Below are positions 20,073 through 28,950 of a DNA stretch of 36,529 nt, piece after piece (positions within the stretch are counted from its first letter, which is position 1; every line of letters starts with the position of its first letter). Under the pieces are notes generated by a model. That model worked only from the letters and a program-made list of their open reading frames with translations. It searched no databases and was not told where the DNA came from. Source of the DNA: a virus. The position numbers and the translations under genes are program-made. The stretch spans positions 1 through 36,529 of IMG/VR virus record IMGVR_UViG_3300037485_000582; one strand, written 5' to 3'.

Positions 20073-22099
20073 TGAATATTACTTTGTACATATTAGGACA
20101 GCTTGCGGATGTACAGCCACAGGAATTGAAAGGAGAATATAACCTTGCTAATCTAGGTAATTTAAGCAAGCGTTTGGGTTCAAAGACAAATCAATTTACT
20201 TTGCCACCAACGGCAAACAATAGAGCTATATTTGAAAACGCAAATCAAACATTAAGTAATACTAATTTACCTTATACTATGATTCCATGTCAGTTGTTAA
20301 GTGATGGGGTGGATATGCAATTTGCGAAGCTAATATTAAATTCAAGTGGCGATTATGGTTTTAAGGTTACTTTGTTTGACACGTCTTCATCATTATTTGA
20401 TTTGATTAAGAATAAAGAACTTAAAGATTTAGACTTAAGGCACTTAAATCACCACTGGGCTTTAGATAGTTTAGCACAATTTGATGACTATGAAAGCCCC
20501 TTAACTTATCCTGTTACAGATTGTCAAGTGGACAGCCCAAACGCAGCCTTTCCAGATAATGGCTCAAGCATTTATTTAGGAGTTTTACAAGCAATGGTAA
20601 ATGAAAATTATTTAATTCAAAAAATAGTAAACGAAAGCGGATATATTTTAAATAACAAAGTTTTAAATGATGGATATTTTGAGGATAGAAAGCCTGTAAT
20701 TCCAATTTTTAGAAACGAAATAAAGCGTGATAATTTAACTAATAGGTATTTAGCAACATTTGAAATGAATGATGGCACTATATTTGTTTCACAACAAGGT
20801 AATAGTTATCCTTCGAATTGGCTAATGAAAAATATAATTAGTCAAAATGAAAATTATTATAATACAACTAATTCAGGTGTAGGAACATTATTTAATAGAC
20901 CATTTTTATTGCCTGATTCATTAGTACTTAGGGTAACTTTTCAATTTGAAATAAGAGCCGCAACTACATACAATGATTTAGTTGGTATTGAAGATACCAA
21001 TTTTCAGTTTGCAGATAACTCTTATTATACTGCTATAACAACAAGCACAAGCTGGCAAACGGTATTTATTGATAAATACATAAATTGTTTTTCACAAAAT
21101 ATAAATGGAGATTATTTTTTTAAGGTAGTTATAAGACCAGCTAATTTTGGCATTCCATCTCACAATGTAGAAATTAGAAATGCAAGATTAAATATAATTA
21201 AATCGTATAATTATGACGATGAGCGCACGGAAATTGAATACGCAATAAATAGGCAATGTAAAACATATATAACTATTGCTAACAACCTTCCTAAATTAAA
21301 GCAAGCTGAATTTTTAAAACAATACTCGTTAAAATACGGTTCAATAATAGTTGTAAATGATTTCAAAAAGACTGTGACTATAAGACCATATAAAGACCTG
21401 TTTAATTTAGGCAATGCTGATGATTGGAGCGGTCGAGTTGACTACAGCGATAAACCTGAAATTCTTTACCAAGTTGACAAAATTATTGGTGAGTATTTTT
21501 ATGCTGATAATATGGAGGAAGACACAGCAACAACAAAACCTTATCCAAAACCAATAGGGACTGATTTGACTATTAACTTGGGTGAAGTTGTTAAGTCTGA
21601 TAAATTGGAATTAAAATATGATGCAACTAGAACTATTCAAAAACCATTTACTAGCTACACAGGTGAAATAGCTCATATACCAACTTTTGAAAGTTATGGG
21701 TATATTGGTAGTGATAAAACGGTATGCTTAATGATGCGAGAGCAAACGGGCGCGTTTGAATATAAAGATGAAGCGGTTACAACTATAAATACAAACACTT
21801 ACACTACTATTGGCAGGCACTTTACAACCTACTTTATTGAAAGTGCAAACGTATTTAACTTAGGATTTGCGAATGATTTATTTAATGTTTTTTATGCTAC
21901 AATTTCAAAAGCAATTAATGATAAACCAATAATCATAAAGTGTTTCATGAGATTAGGAATTGATAAGATAGCTAACTTCAGTGGTGAAAATCCTGTTTAT
22001 ATAAAAGAATTAGATGGATATTATATTGTTAACAAGATAGTGACTTCGCTAAATACAAATGATAGTGCTGAAGTTGAACTAATTAAAATTAAATTGTAA
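20072..22099 (+). CDS. large tail / baseplate-like protein
   Basis: 675 residues. The opening MNITLYILGQLADVQPQELK, then LGNLSKRLGSKTNQFTLPPT with the NNRAIFENAN that follows, resembles large tail-tip or baseplate proteins of Bacteroidetes siphophages (a tailored N-terminal domain and a long beta-rich body). Strands and turns run to the C-terminus (IYKELDGYYIVNKIVTS-like). It is coupled to both neighbours by 1-bp overlaps. Likely part of the tail tip that carries the receptor-binding proteins. Confidence 0.6.
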   Translation: MNITLYILGQLADVQPQELKGEYNLANLGNLSKRLGSKTNQFTLPPTANNRAIFENANQTLSNTNLPYTMIPCQLLSDGVDMQFAKLILNSSGDYGFKVTLFDTSSSLFDLIKNKELKDLDLRHLNHHWALDSLAQFDDYESPLTYPVTDCQVDSPNAAFPDNGSSIYLGVLQAMVNENYLIQKIVNESGYILNNKVLNDGYFEDRKPVIPIFRNEIKRDNLTNRYLATFEMNDGTIFVSQQGNSYPSNWLMKNIISQNENYYNTTNSGVGTLFNRPFLLPDSLVLRVTFQFEIRAATTYNDLVGIEDTNFQFADNSYYTAITTSTSWQTVFIDKYINCFSQNINGDYFFKVVIRPANFGIPSHNVEIRNARLNIIKSYNYDDERTEIEYAINRQCKTYITIANNLPKLKQAEFLKQYSLKYGSIIVVNDFKKTVTIRPYKDLFNLGNADDWSGRVDYSDKPEILYQVDKIIGEYFYADNMEEDTATTKPYPKPIGTDLTINLGEVVKSDKLELKYDATRTIQKPFTSYTGEIAHIPTFESYGYIGSDKTVCLMMREQTGAFEYKDEAVTTINTNTYTTIGRHFTTYFIESANVFNLGFANDLFNVFYATISKAINDKPIIIKCFMRLGIDKIANFSGENPVYIKELDGYYIVNKIVTSLNTNDSAEVELIKIKL

Positions 22100-24819
22100 T
22101 GGCACAAGCAGAAATATTCTCCATAAACGTACAGCCGATAGTTGACCAAATGAAAGTTTTAGGAACTTCAATTAGTCAAACTAAAGACCAACTATCTAAA
22201 CTTACTGAAGAGGAAAAAAAGAATACCGATGAAGGTATTGCTTTAACAACAACTTTAAAAGCACAGCAAAAAGAATACAATAGTTTAAGTACGGTTGTAA
22301 CAAACCAAAAGAGTGCCGTTAATGAACTTGGAAAAGCAACAAAGTCCAATACCGATTTAATGAATTTAGAAAGTAATTCAATAGCTACAAATCGAAAGTT
22401 GTATAATGCTTTGTATGGTGAAATAGTGAACACAACAGCAGCAACGGATGCTGAAAGAAAAGCACTTGATAAGAAAATTGAAAAGGCAAAGCAAGTAAAT
22501 GATGTTTTAAAAAACCAAGAAAAGGCATTAGGAGATACAAGGCGAAACGTAGGCAACTATGCCGAAAGTTTGCAATCTGTTATTGGAGGTCTTACAAGTG
22601 CAATCCCAGCTACAAAAGGTTTTGGTGCAGCTCAACAAGGTGTTAATATGGTATTGTCAGCAAATCCGATTGGTGGTGTTATTACTTTATTATTTGCTTT
22701 AAAAGAAATTTTTAGTAGCAATGCTGAAGTTGCAGATGAATTAGAATTTGCATTAGCAGGAGTTAATAAAGTATTTTCTGTTTTAGTTGACTTTATTGTT
22801 GATGGAGTAAAGCAATTATCATTTCTAGGAGATGCATTTGAAAAGCCTGGCGAAACAATAAAAAAACTAGGTGAGCTATTACAAGAAAATTTATTAAATA
22901 GATTTAAAGCTTTAGGAGGATTTGTTGAAGCGATCTCTCAAGTCTTTGAAGGTGATTTTTCAAAAGCAGCAGAAACGGCTGCAAATGCTGCATTACAACT
23001 TGGTACAGGCGTGCAAGGGCTTGGAACTAAAATAAAAACTTCATTTGCCGAGGGTAGGAATGCCTCTAAAATTCTTGATGACTTAAATAAAACAATTGGA
23101 TTAAATGAGTTGGCTATTAGTAAAAATAATATTGCAATAAATAAAAATAAAGAATTGCTAGCCCAAAAGGGTAAAGATGATGAAATTAGAAAAAAAGCTG
23201 CACAGGAAATAATAAGATTAGAACAAGAAAATTCTAATAAAAGAGTTAACATAGCTAGGGTTGAATTGCAAGCATTAAACGAAGAATTAAAAGGTCGTAC
23301 GCTTAGTGGAGAACAGGAATTGGAAATATTAAGGGCTCAAGCTAAAATAGAACAAGAAACTGCTGATGGTATTGCTGCAACAAGAAAGGCAGCAGTAGAA
23401 ATTGAAAAGTTATTAAATGGTGAAAAAAAACAAGAAGATGGTAAAGCATTAGCCGATAAAAAGGCATACGATGCTCAAATATTAGCCGATAAAAAGGCAT
23501 ACGATGCTCAAATATTAGCTTTAGAAGATGAATTTCAAAAAAGTGAAAGAGACAGATTAGAAGATAGTTTTCAAAAGAAACAAGATTTAGTAACTGGCAA
23601 TAGTGAAGCCGAAAAGAATTTAAGAAGGGCAATAGGTTTACAACAAATTGAAGCCTTAAAAAAGTTTGATGAAGATGATAGAAAACGTATTAAGGATGCA
23701 GAAGATAAAAAGGCCCAAGCCCAAATAGCAAGGGATGCAGAAACCTTCAATAAACAAGTTGCTCTAAATGATAAGCTACTAAAAAATGATTTAGATTTAG
23801 TTGATTTGTCAGTTGATAGCGAAGAAAACAAAAACAAGCGAAAACAAGAAATTCAAATTAAATATCTAAAAGACCAGATAGAATTAACAAAGAAATTTTT
23901 TGGTGAACTAAGTGCAGAAGAGGAAGCCCAACTTCAATCTTTGCAAAATGCTTTAGATAAATTATTGAATCCTACAAAAAAAGAAGGTCGTGAAACCTTT
24001 GCAAGTGCTTTAGGAATTAATGAAGAGGAACTAGGTAAAGCCCAAACTGAATTACAAGGTTTTCAACAAGCAGTTAGTGCGGTTGGCACAGCCATAAATA
24101 GTATTTATGAATTGCGATTACAGACGATTGAAAATCAAAAGAACTCCGAGATAGATGCAGTAAACGCCTCAGCCCTTAATGAAGAGGAAAAAAAAGCTAA
24201 AATAGCACAGCTGAATAAGAAATATGCAATGGAGCAATATAAGATTCAAAAAGAGCAATTTGAAGTCAATAAAGCCGTTCAAATAGTGCAGGCTATTATT
24301 GGAGGTGCGTTGGGTATTATAAATGCAATATCACAACTCGGACCTATTGCGGGTGCTATTGCAGCAGTAGCCGTTGCTGCAACTACAGCGGCTCAAATTG
24401 GAATTATATCTTCACAAAAACCACCACCACCACCAAAGTTTGCAAAGGGTGTTATTGGTTTAAGAGGCGCAGGAACTTCAACAAGCGACAATATAGATGC
24501 TAAGTTATCAAGGGGCGAAAGTGTAATGACCGCAAAGGCTACAGAGGCGTTTGCCGACCAATTAGCTATGATGGAATTAGCAGTGGGGAATAAACCTAAC
24601 TATCAATTTGGTAAGGGTAGGTTCGCCACAGGGTTTATACCTACAACAGACGGAGGGTTTAGTGCAAGACAAACCGCTCAAAGCTCATTGAATAGCGTTG
24701 CAATGGCTGAAACTGTTATTAGTGCAGTTAGATCAATACCAGCACCTGTATTGGAATATTCAGAATTTACAAGGTTTACGAATGGAGTTAATAAATCGGT
24801 ACAGGTTAGTGAGCTTTAA
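22099..24819 (+). CDS. tail tape measure protein
   Basis: 906 residues. Long coiled-coil stretches (about 20-130 and 340-690), hydrophobic segments near 192-208 (NPIGGVITLLFALKEIF) and 728-775 (VQAIIGGALGIINAISQLGP), and a Gly-rich C-terminal domain (KFAKGVIGLRGAGTSTSDNI, GRFATGFIPTTDGGF) are the standard layout of a tape measure, which sets tail length and is ejected with the DNA. Residues of about 450-474 contain the tandem repeat LADKKAYDAQI twice. Its stop is only 5 bp from that of the convergent GIY-YIG-like gene. Confidence 0.85.
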   Translation: MAQAEIFSINVQPIVDQMKVLGTSISQTKDQLSKLTEEEKKNTDEGIALTTTLKAQQKEYNSLSTVVTNQKSAVNELGKATKSNTDLMNLESNSIATNRKLYNALYGEIVNTTAATDAERKALDKKIEKAKQVNDVLKNQEKALGDTRRNVGNYAESLQSVIGGLTSAIPATKGFGAAQQGVNMVLSANPIGGVITLLFALKEIFSSNAEVADELEFALAGVNKVFSVLVDFIVDGVKQLSFLGDAFEKPGETIKKLGELLQENLLNRFKALGGFVEAISQVFEGDFSKAAETAANAALQLGTGVQGLGTKIKTSFAEGRNASKILDDLNKTIGLNELAISKNNIAINKNKELLAQKGKDDEIRKKAAQEIIRLEQENSNKRVNIARVELQALNEELKGRTLSGEQELEILRAQAKIEQETADGIAATRKAAVEIEKLLNGEKKQEDGKALADKKAYDAQILADKKAYDAQILALEDEFQKSERDRLEDSFQKKQDLVTGNSEAEKNLRRAIGLQQIEALKKFDEDDRKRIKDAEDKKAQAQIARDAETFNKQVALNDKLLKNDLDLVDLSVDSEENKNKRKQEIQIKYLKDQIELTKKFFGELSAEEEAQLQSLQNALDKLLNPTKKEGRETFASALGINEEELGKAQTELQGFQQAVSAVGTAINSIYELRLQTIENQKNSEIDAVNASALNEEEKKAKIAQLNKKYAMEQYKIQKEQFEVNKAVQIVQAIIGGALGIINAISQLGPIAGAIAAVAVAATTAAQIGIISSQKPPPPPKFAKGVIGLRGAGTSTSDNIDAKLSRGESVMTAKATEAFADQLAMMELAVGNKPNYQFGKGRFATGFIPTTDGGFSARQTAQSSLNSVAMAETVISAVRSIPAPVLEYSEFTRFTNGVNKSVQVSEL
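23449..23514 (+). repeat. exact 33-bp tandem repeat in the tape measure gene
   Basis: Two identical 33-bp copies (23449-23481, 23482-23514) encode LADKKAYDAQI twice. Exact identity points to a recent duplication that adds 11 residues of coiled coil. Confidence 0.95.
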
Positions 24820-24824
24820 TAATA

Positions 24825-25316
24825 TCAAAAAGAAGCGTACATATGCCAGCTTTGTTTATACTTATCTGAAAGAAAAAAATGCTCAATATTGTCAATTAAG
24901 TCTTCGCCTCCTATTTCACGGAAAAGGTCTCTAATTGATAAAATATCTCTAATTGTCAAGTTAAACCATTCGCCAAAGTGCCTACTATCATTAAAATATT
25001 TGTGAAGAAAGTTTTCGATGTAATCAGCTGATTCATCATAATCCTCTTCTAATTCTATTATAAGTAAAGGTTGCAAACTCATTCCAGATAAGTTTTTTAA
25101 TTGAGAAAACCTAACTCTATAATTATTTGTAATTCCTATTTTACAAAGGTTTGATGATTGATTTCTAAATAGGTAGACAAATCTTTTATCTGCTGTTGCT
25201 CTTTCGTGGTTTGGATAATTTATTAGTGACTTATAATTGTCAACAAGAAACGAAGCTCTTGTTTTAATTTCAAACTCTGTTTTTGGTTTTACATTTTTTT
25301 TCATACACATACTCAT
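24825..25316 (-). CDS. T5orf172 / GIY-YIG-like protein
   Basis: 163 residues. RFVYLFRNQSSNLCKIGITN followed by RVRFSQLKNLSG and, later, ADYIENFLHKYFND and GEWFNLT match the T5orf172 branch of the GIY-YIG superfamily (vYl......yKIGit.n...R...l.......l......d....E..lh..f...r..gEWF.l). These proteins occur as mobile or regulatory nuclease-like genes in phages. Several Met codons lie at the start (MSMCMKK); the first is used. It is on the strand opposite to the structural genes, at the end of a four-gene insertion. Confidence 0.75.
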   Translation of the reverse strand: MSMCMKKNVKPKTEFEIKTRASFLVDNYKSLINYPNHERATADKRFVYLFRNQSSNLCKIGITNNYRVRFSQLKNLSGMSLQPLLIIELEEDYDESADYIENFLHKYFNDSRHFGEWFNLTIRDILSIRDLFREIGGEDLIDNIEHFFLSDKYKQSWHMYASF

Positions 25317-25336
25317 TTAGATAGTAAAAATAAAAA

Positions 25337-25570
25337 TTAATTAGTTTCTATATAATCTTCCTCGTTATCTAATTTCCACTCATTTAACGTGTGTATTAAG
25401 CCAGTACAAACGCATTTTTGTATGTATTCCATAAACTCAATTCTGTCGTTGAATACTTGACCAGCAAAAAATTCTTTGCCTTTTATATCATCGTAGGTTG
25501 AATTTAAGTATTCAAAAATTGACCTAAATGGCTGTCCATCCTCAATCATGTCTTTTGCTAATTCTGTCAT
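25337..25570 (-). CDS. small acidic hypothetical protein
   Basis: 77 residues (MTELAKDMIEDGQPFRSIFE onward), acidic and helical, with no recognised domain. It is the first gene behind the promoter at 25599-25629 and precedes the GIY-YIG-like gene by 20 bp. Confidence 0.6.
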   Translation of the reverse strand: MTELAKDMIEDGQPFRSIFEYLNSTYDDIKGKEFFAGQVFNDRIEFMEYIQKCVCTGLIHTLNEWKLDNEEDYIETN

Positions 25571-25598
25571 AGTTTATTTTTTATGTTATTTAATATTG

Positions 25599-25642
25599 CA
25601 AACCTAAAAACATTCTTTAATAAAACAAATTTATTTGATAAA
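25599..25642 (-). promoter_or_regulatory. early-type promoter inside the late region
   Basis: Minus strand: TTTG (25626-25629), 19 nt, TAGGTTTG (25599-25606). The -33 box lies in ACAAATTTATTTGATAAA (plus strand, about 25625-25642), the same 22 bases as at the main early promoter 13545. This should time the island with early genes. Confidence 0.75.
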
Positions 25643-25649
25643 TTTATTT

Positions 25650-25826
25650 TTAGTCTTTACTCTTCAACTTCTCAATAATAGCTTCACGAATAAATTTTGA
25701 TTTGTCGGTACCTTCAACTTTTACGCGAGCTTCAAGTTGGTGAGTCCAATACTGATTTAAAACAGTTCGTTCCTGTTTATATAATTTTTCTTTATCATTT
25801 TTCTTTGGTGCGCCTTTATCTCCCAT
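25650..25826 (-). CDS. ribbon-helix-helix-like small protein
   Basis: 58 residues. MGDKGAPKKNDKEKLYKQER, then YWTHQLEARVKVEGTDKSKF and IREAIIEKLKSKD, read as a basic arm, a strand and two helices typical of Arc/CopG-like ribbon-helix-helix proteins (the ...s.fIReAi.eKL end is characteristic). It overlaps the stop of the 70-aa membrane protein by 11 bp. Probably a DNA-binding regulator of the island or an antitoxin-like protein without visible toxin. Confidence 0.65.
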   Translation of the reverse strand: MGDKGAPKKNDKEKLYKQERTVLNQYWTHQLEARVKVEGTDKSKFIREAIIEKLKSKD

Positions 25827-26028
25827 AGTTGTGCAAAGATTTAATTATTGAATAAGACGCTACGATAACAAAGTACTTAGCGATAGCAGACCATTCAGAA
25901 AGTTTCAAACTCCATTCAATTAGTGATGTCAAAAAGTACACAACAATAACAACTGCAAGCATTACAGCCAAGTTTATTGATAGGTTTATAAATTCTCTTT
26001 TACTTATTTGAAATGTTTTTTTAGCCAT
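25816..26028 (-). CDS. two-span small membrane protein
   Basis: 70 residues with a basic N-terminus (MAKKTFQISKREF) and two hydrophobic segments (about 15-37, NLAVMLAVVIVVYFLTSL; and 48-62, AKYFVIVASYSIIK). No family recognised. It is the first gene of the reverse-strand island and is divergent from the protease gene, 66 bp away. The region just upstream repeats its start imperfectly (ATGGCTAAAAAC). Confidence 0.6.
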   Translation of the reverse strand: MAKKTFQISKREFINLSINLAVMLAVVIVVYFLTSLIEWSLKLSEWSAIAKYFVIVASYSIIKSLHNYGR

Positions 26029-26094
26029 AATTAATAATTGTTTTTAGCCATGAAAAATATTAATTGTAAATATATATAGATTTTTGCACTAGAG

Positions 26095-27213
26095 ATGAAA
26101 AAAGAAATTCACATAAGCGGAGAGATTGGTTATAACTACACATTAGAAACTTTGAACGGAGCTTTAAATGCTTTGGATTCAGAGGTTGTTGAACTAGATA
26201 TATATATTAATAGTGGTGGTGGTTCAGTTACGGAGGGGTTCGCTATATACGATAAGTTGATGACTTTGCCATATACGGTTAATACAATCGTAAACGGGAT
26301 GTGCGGTTCAATAGCTACTGTAATATTCCAAGCTGGGAAAAAAGGCAAAAGGAGAATGTATAAAAATGCAGAGTTTTTTGTTCACAATCCGTTTTGGATG
26401 CCTAATTATCCAGAGGCTATGGAGGCGAAAGATTTGGAGGCATTAGCACAAGATTTGAAAAATGCCGAAAACAAAATAAAAAACTTTTATTCTGAAATCA
26501 CTAGCAAATCAATTGAAGAGCTTACACCAATACTAGATAGGCAAACTACACTAACTGCAAATGAAGCGATAGAATGGGGCTTTGTTGATGAAATAGTAGG
26601 TAAAGAAATTGAAGCCTATACTCGCTACAGATTAGTAGCTTACTTTGATAAAAAAACAATAAACAATAAAATGGAAAATCAAAAATTAGAAACCGAATTG
26701 ACTGGTATCAATAAAATACTAGCTCAAATTAAAAGCCGTTTGTTCAAAAACAAAACTGCTGAATTACAAGATGGTACAGTAATATACTTTGCTGAAGATG
26801 AAGTTAGCGAAGGAGTTGTACTCTACTTAGATGAAGCGATGGTTGAAAAAGTGCCAGATGCAGACCACATATTATCAGACGGCTCTATTGCTGTTACTGT
26901 TGATGGTGTGATAACTGAAATTAAATCAGTTGAAGATGAAACTGAAGTTGAGGCTTTGAAAGCTGAAGTTGAGGCATTGAAATCTCAATTAGCAGACAAA
27001 GATGCTTTAGTAGCTAAACAAGAAACAATCTTAAATGAAACTAAAAATAATGTAGAAGTTTTGGCATCAAAAGTAAAAGCATTTGAAAATATGGTAGTGA
27101 CTGGGAAAAATACAAAAGTAATAGGTACACAAGCAAACCATAACTCAAACGTAGAAGCTCCAAAAGATGCTATGTCTGCTTTAAAAGCATTTAGAGATAA
27201 AAAAGTAAAATAA
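26095..27213 (+). CDS. ClpP-type head maturation protease fused to scaffold
   Basis: 372 residues. The N-terminal ~190 are a ClpP/S14-like serine protease: INSGGGSVTEGFAIYD forms the substrate groove, NGMCGSIATVIFQAG holds the nucleophile Ser near residue 73, FFVHNPFW the His near residue 98, and the last acidic residue lies near LTANEAIEWGFVDEIVG. The C-terminal ~180 residues are Lys/Glu-rich with a coiled-coil run (ETEVEALKAEVEALKSQLAD), the scaffold of the capsid. It would cleave itself, the scaffold and perhaps the capsid protein during head maturation. Confidence 0.85.
   Translation: MKKEIHISGEIGYNYTLETLNGALNALDSEVVELDIYINSGGGSVTEGFAIYDKLMTLPYTVNTIVNGMCGSIATVIFQAGKKGKRRMYKNAEFFVHNPFWMPNYPEAMEAKDLEALAQDLKNAENKIKNFYSEITSKSIEELTPILDRQTTLTANEAIEWGFVDEIVGKEIEAYTRYRLVAYFDKKTINNKMENQKLETELTGINKILAQIKSRLFKNKTAELQDGTVIYFAEDEVSEGVVLYLDEAMVEKVPDADHILSDGSIAVTVDGVITEIKSVEDETEVEALKAEVEALKSQLADKDALVAKQETILNETKNNVEVLASKVKAFENMVVTGKNTKVIGTQANHNSNVEAPKDAMSALKAFRDKKVK
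26671..27213 (+). CDS. candidate nested scaffold protein (internal start)
   Basis: The in-frame ATG at 26671 (MENQKLETELTGINKI) is preceded by AACAATAAACAATAAA, the same A-rich leader used by genuine starts in this genome, and opens exactly at the protease-scaffold junction. It would give a separate 180-aa scaffold from the same frame, as lambda C/Nu3 does. Translation from it is inferred. Confidence 0.5.
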   Translation: MENQKLETELTGINKILAQIKSRLFKNKTAELQDGTVIYFAEDEVSEGVVLYLDEAMVEKVPDADHILSDGSIAVTVDGVITEIKSVEDETEVEALKAEVEALKSQLADKDALVAKQETILNETKNNVEVLASKVKAFENMVVTGKNTKVIGTQANHNSNVEAPKDAMSALKAFRDKKVK

Positions 27214-27247
27214 ATAATTAAAAAATAAAATTTAAAAAAAAGAAAAA

Positions 27248-28255
27248 ATGGGAAATATAATCACCACAATGCCAACTAACAACTCACTTGCTTATGAAGT
27301 AATGTTTGAGCCGTTAATTGAAGAAATCAAAGTAAACGCCTTGCCTTTCAACTATTATGTTGGAAAAATAGGCAGAGATATTTATCTCAAATCACCAGCA
27401 GTATATGAGCCAACGCTAAAAACAACTTGCGGATGGACTTATGCAACTGGCAACGGATTTGTAAAGAAAAACCTAAACCCTGCAGAATTAGACTTTTCAC
27501 TTTCACAATGTTATTCAGTTTTGTTGAAATCTATTTATGGTGATGCTTTGCCAAATGGAGCTAAAAAAGGTGACTTGACTCAAGTGCCAGAAGTTTTGGA
27601 TTTCATAACTAGAGAGCAATTGAACAACGCTAATACTCAAATGTTGACCGCATTGTTTATGTCGGATAAAACTTCATCAACAGCTTGGTTAAGTGGAATT
27701 GATGGAGTGTTTGCAAAACTTTCAGCAGGTGTAGCTAATGTAGACGGAACAGTTGATGCTGGTTCTATTACAAGCACAGACCTTTTGCCAGCTAATATTG
27801 AAGCTACGATGAATAAAATTTACCAAGCTCAAAGTGAATTATTGTTCAGACAACCTGATTCGGCTAAAGCATTTATTGTAACAGCTTCAATAGGTAGGGC
27901 TTGGAGACGTTATTTGCAAATCGGTACAGGCTTACAAGACGGAACGCCTGATAGAGCTTCAATTTTAAACGGAGTTTCTGATTTGTCTTACAATGGCATC
28001 CCTATTATAGAACTTTCTTTACTAGATAGCGCAATAGCAACTTATGATTCAACTGGTTCACCAGCGTCAACAGTAAGCCCAAATAGAGCAATTTTAACTA
28101 TACCATCTAATCACGCTGTTGTATTGGATGGCGAAGGGTTTATGGAAATTGAGCCTAGATATGATCCAGATGCAGATTTATTGAAATCTAATCTTTCAGC
28201 AATGATAGATTACACTTATGCTTTTGGTGACTTGAACGTAATTGCAGGATTCTAA
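27248..28255 (+). CDS. major capsid protein
   Basis: 335 residues, directly after the protease-scaffold gene and before a strong terminator, the standard position of the HK97-fold capsid protein. Motifs along it, such as SLAYEVMFEPLIEEIKVNAL at the start and AILTIPSNHAVVLDGEGFME near the C-terminus with the ...YAFGDLNVIAGF end, fit phage capsid proteins of Bacteroidetes but are not catalytic. The downstream terminator and A-rich leader suit a highly expressed gene. The call is mainly by synteny. Confidence 0.75.
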   Translation: MGNIITTMPTNNSLAYEVMFEPLIEEIKVNALPFNYYVGKIGRDIYLKSPAVYEPTLKTTCGWTYATGNGFVKKNLNPAELDFSLSQCYSVLLKSIYGDALPNGAKKGDLTQVPEVLDFITREQLNNANTQMLTALFMSDKTSSTAWLSGIDGVFAKLSAGVANVDGTVDAGSITSTDLLPANIEATMNKIYQAQSELLFRQPDSAKAFIVTASIGRAWRRYLQIGTGLQDGTPDRASILNGVSDLSYNGIPIIELSLLDSAIATYDSTGSPASTVSPNRAILTIPSNHAVVLDGEGFMEIEPRYDPDADLLKSNLSAMIDYTYAFGDLNVIAGF

Positions 28256-28270
28256 ACATTTATGGTTAGG

Positions 28271-28291
28271 GGGGTGGCGACACCCCTTTTT
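28271..28291 (+). terminator. intrinsic terminator after the capsid gene
   Basis: GGGGTG (28271-28276), GCGA loop, CACCCC (28281-28286), then TTTTT. A 6-bp GC-rich stem with a stable tetraloop, 15 bp after the capsid stop. It may set a higher capsid level than the downstream gene. Confidence 0.8.
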
Positions 28292-28316
28292 CTAAACAAT
28301 AAAAAAATAAAAAACA

Positions 28317-28889
28317 ATGAGCGCAGAAAATTGCATCCCAACCCTGAGAAGCATAGGGTTATCCTGTGAGGCGAAAAACGCTACAGCAGGCGTAAATAAA
28401 AGACTTTGGCTAACTACACTAAGTAGAATTGATAGCACAACTAAAGATTCAAACGGTTATGTTGATACACTTGTACTTGGTGAAGATTCAAGTTCACAAG
28501 ATTATAAGCTAATCACAATAACTGGAAAAGCATACACTCACAATGGAGCTTTTGAAGGCGTGTTTGGTGACAATGTAAACCTTATTAAACACAACGCTAC
28601 AGTTAAAATGTTTTGCGATACACCTGAAAAAAGAGATTTGGTTAAAAACCTACTTAATGAAGATGATGTAGTTGTAATATATGAAACTGAAGCTGGGAAT
28701 GTTGAAATTTATGGACTTGAAAAAGGTCTTGAAATGTCAGCACTAAGCGGAAGCACCGGAACTGCATTACAAGATGACTTTGGTATCACAGCTACATTCA
28801 GCGGAGATCAATCATCTTTGCCAGATATGATGTTAGTTGGTGGGTCTTTAACGGCTACAATTGCATACCTAGACGTTATCACAGAATAA
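28317..28889 (+). CDS. virion structural protein (tail tube or capsid accessory candidate)
   Basis: 190 residues, beta-rich (DYKLITITGKAYTHNGAFEG, VVVIYETEAGNVEIYGLEKG), with GSTGTALQDDFGITATFSG near the C-terminus. The position between capsid and accessory genes and the length fit a tail tube or a capsid decoration protein. It is bounded by terminators on both sides, so it may have separate transcription. Confidence 0.6.
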   Translation: MSAENCIPTLRSIGLSCEAKNATAGVNKRLWLTTLSRIDSTTKDSNGYVDTLVLGEDSSSQDYKLITITGKAYTHNGAFEGVFGDNVNLIKHNATVKMFCDTPEKRDLVKNLLNEDDVVVIYETEAGNVEIYGLEKGLEMSALSGSTGTALQDDFGITATFSGDQSSLPDMMLVGGSLTATIAYLDVITE

Positions 28890-28910
28890 ATGTGAATAAA
28901 TTCTTTAAAG

Positions 28911-28939
28911 AGCCTGCCATTAATTTGGTGGGCTTTTTT
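28911..28939 (+). terminator. intrinsic terminator overlapping the next promoter
   Basis: GCCTGCCA (28912-28919) and TGGTGGGC (28926-28933) pair over 8 bp with two G-U pairs around TTAATT, followed by T6. The T-run continues into the -7 box of the next promoter. Confidence 0.7.
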
Positions 28940-28946
28940 ATTTTTG
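28939..28946 (+). promoter_or_regulatory. -7 box 4 nt before an ATG (leaderless promoter candidate)
   Basis: TATTTTTG, then CGGT and ATG at 28951. Its first bases are the end of the terminator T-run. Same 4-nt spacing as at 13633 and 16951. Confidence 0.5.
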
Positions 28947-28950
28947 CGGT

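Noticed and set aside
22176-22556. Long antisense frames across the tape measure and other structural genes
   Set aside because: They mirror the codon bias of the Lys/Glu-rich sense genes, have no leader sequence and no recognisable domains.
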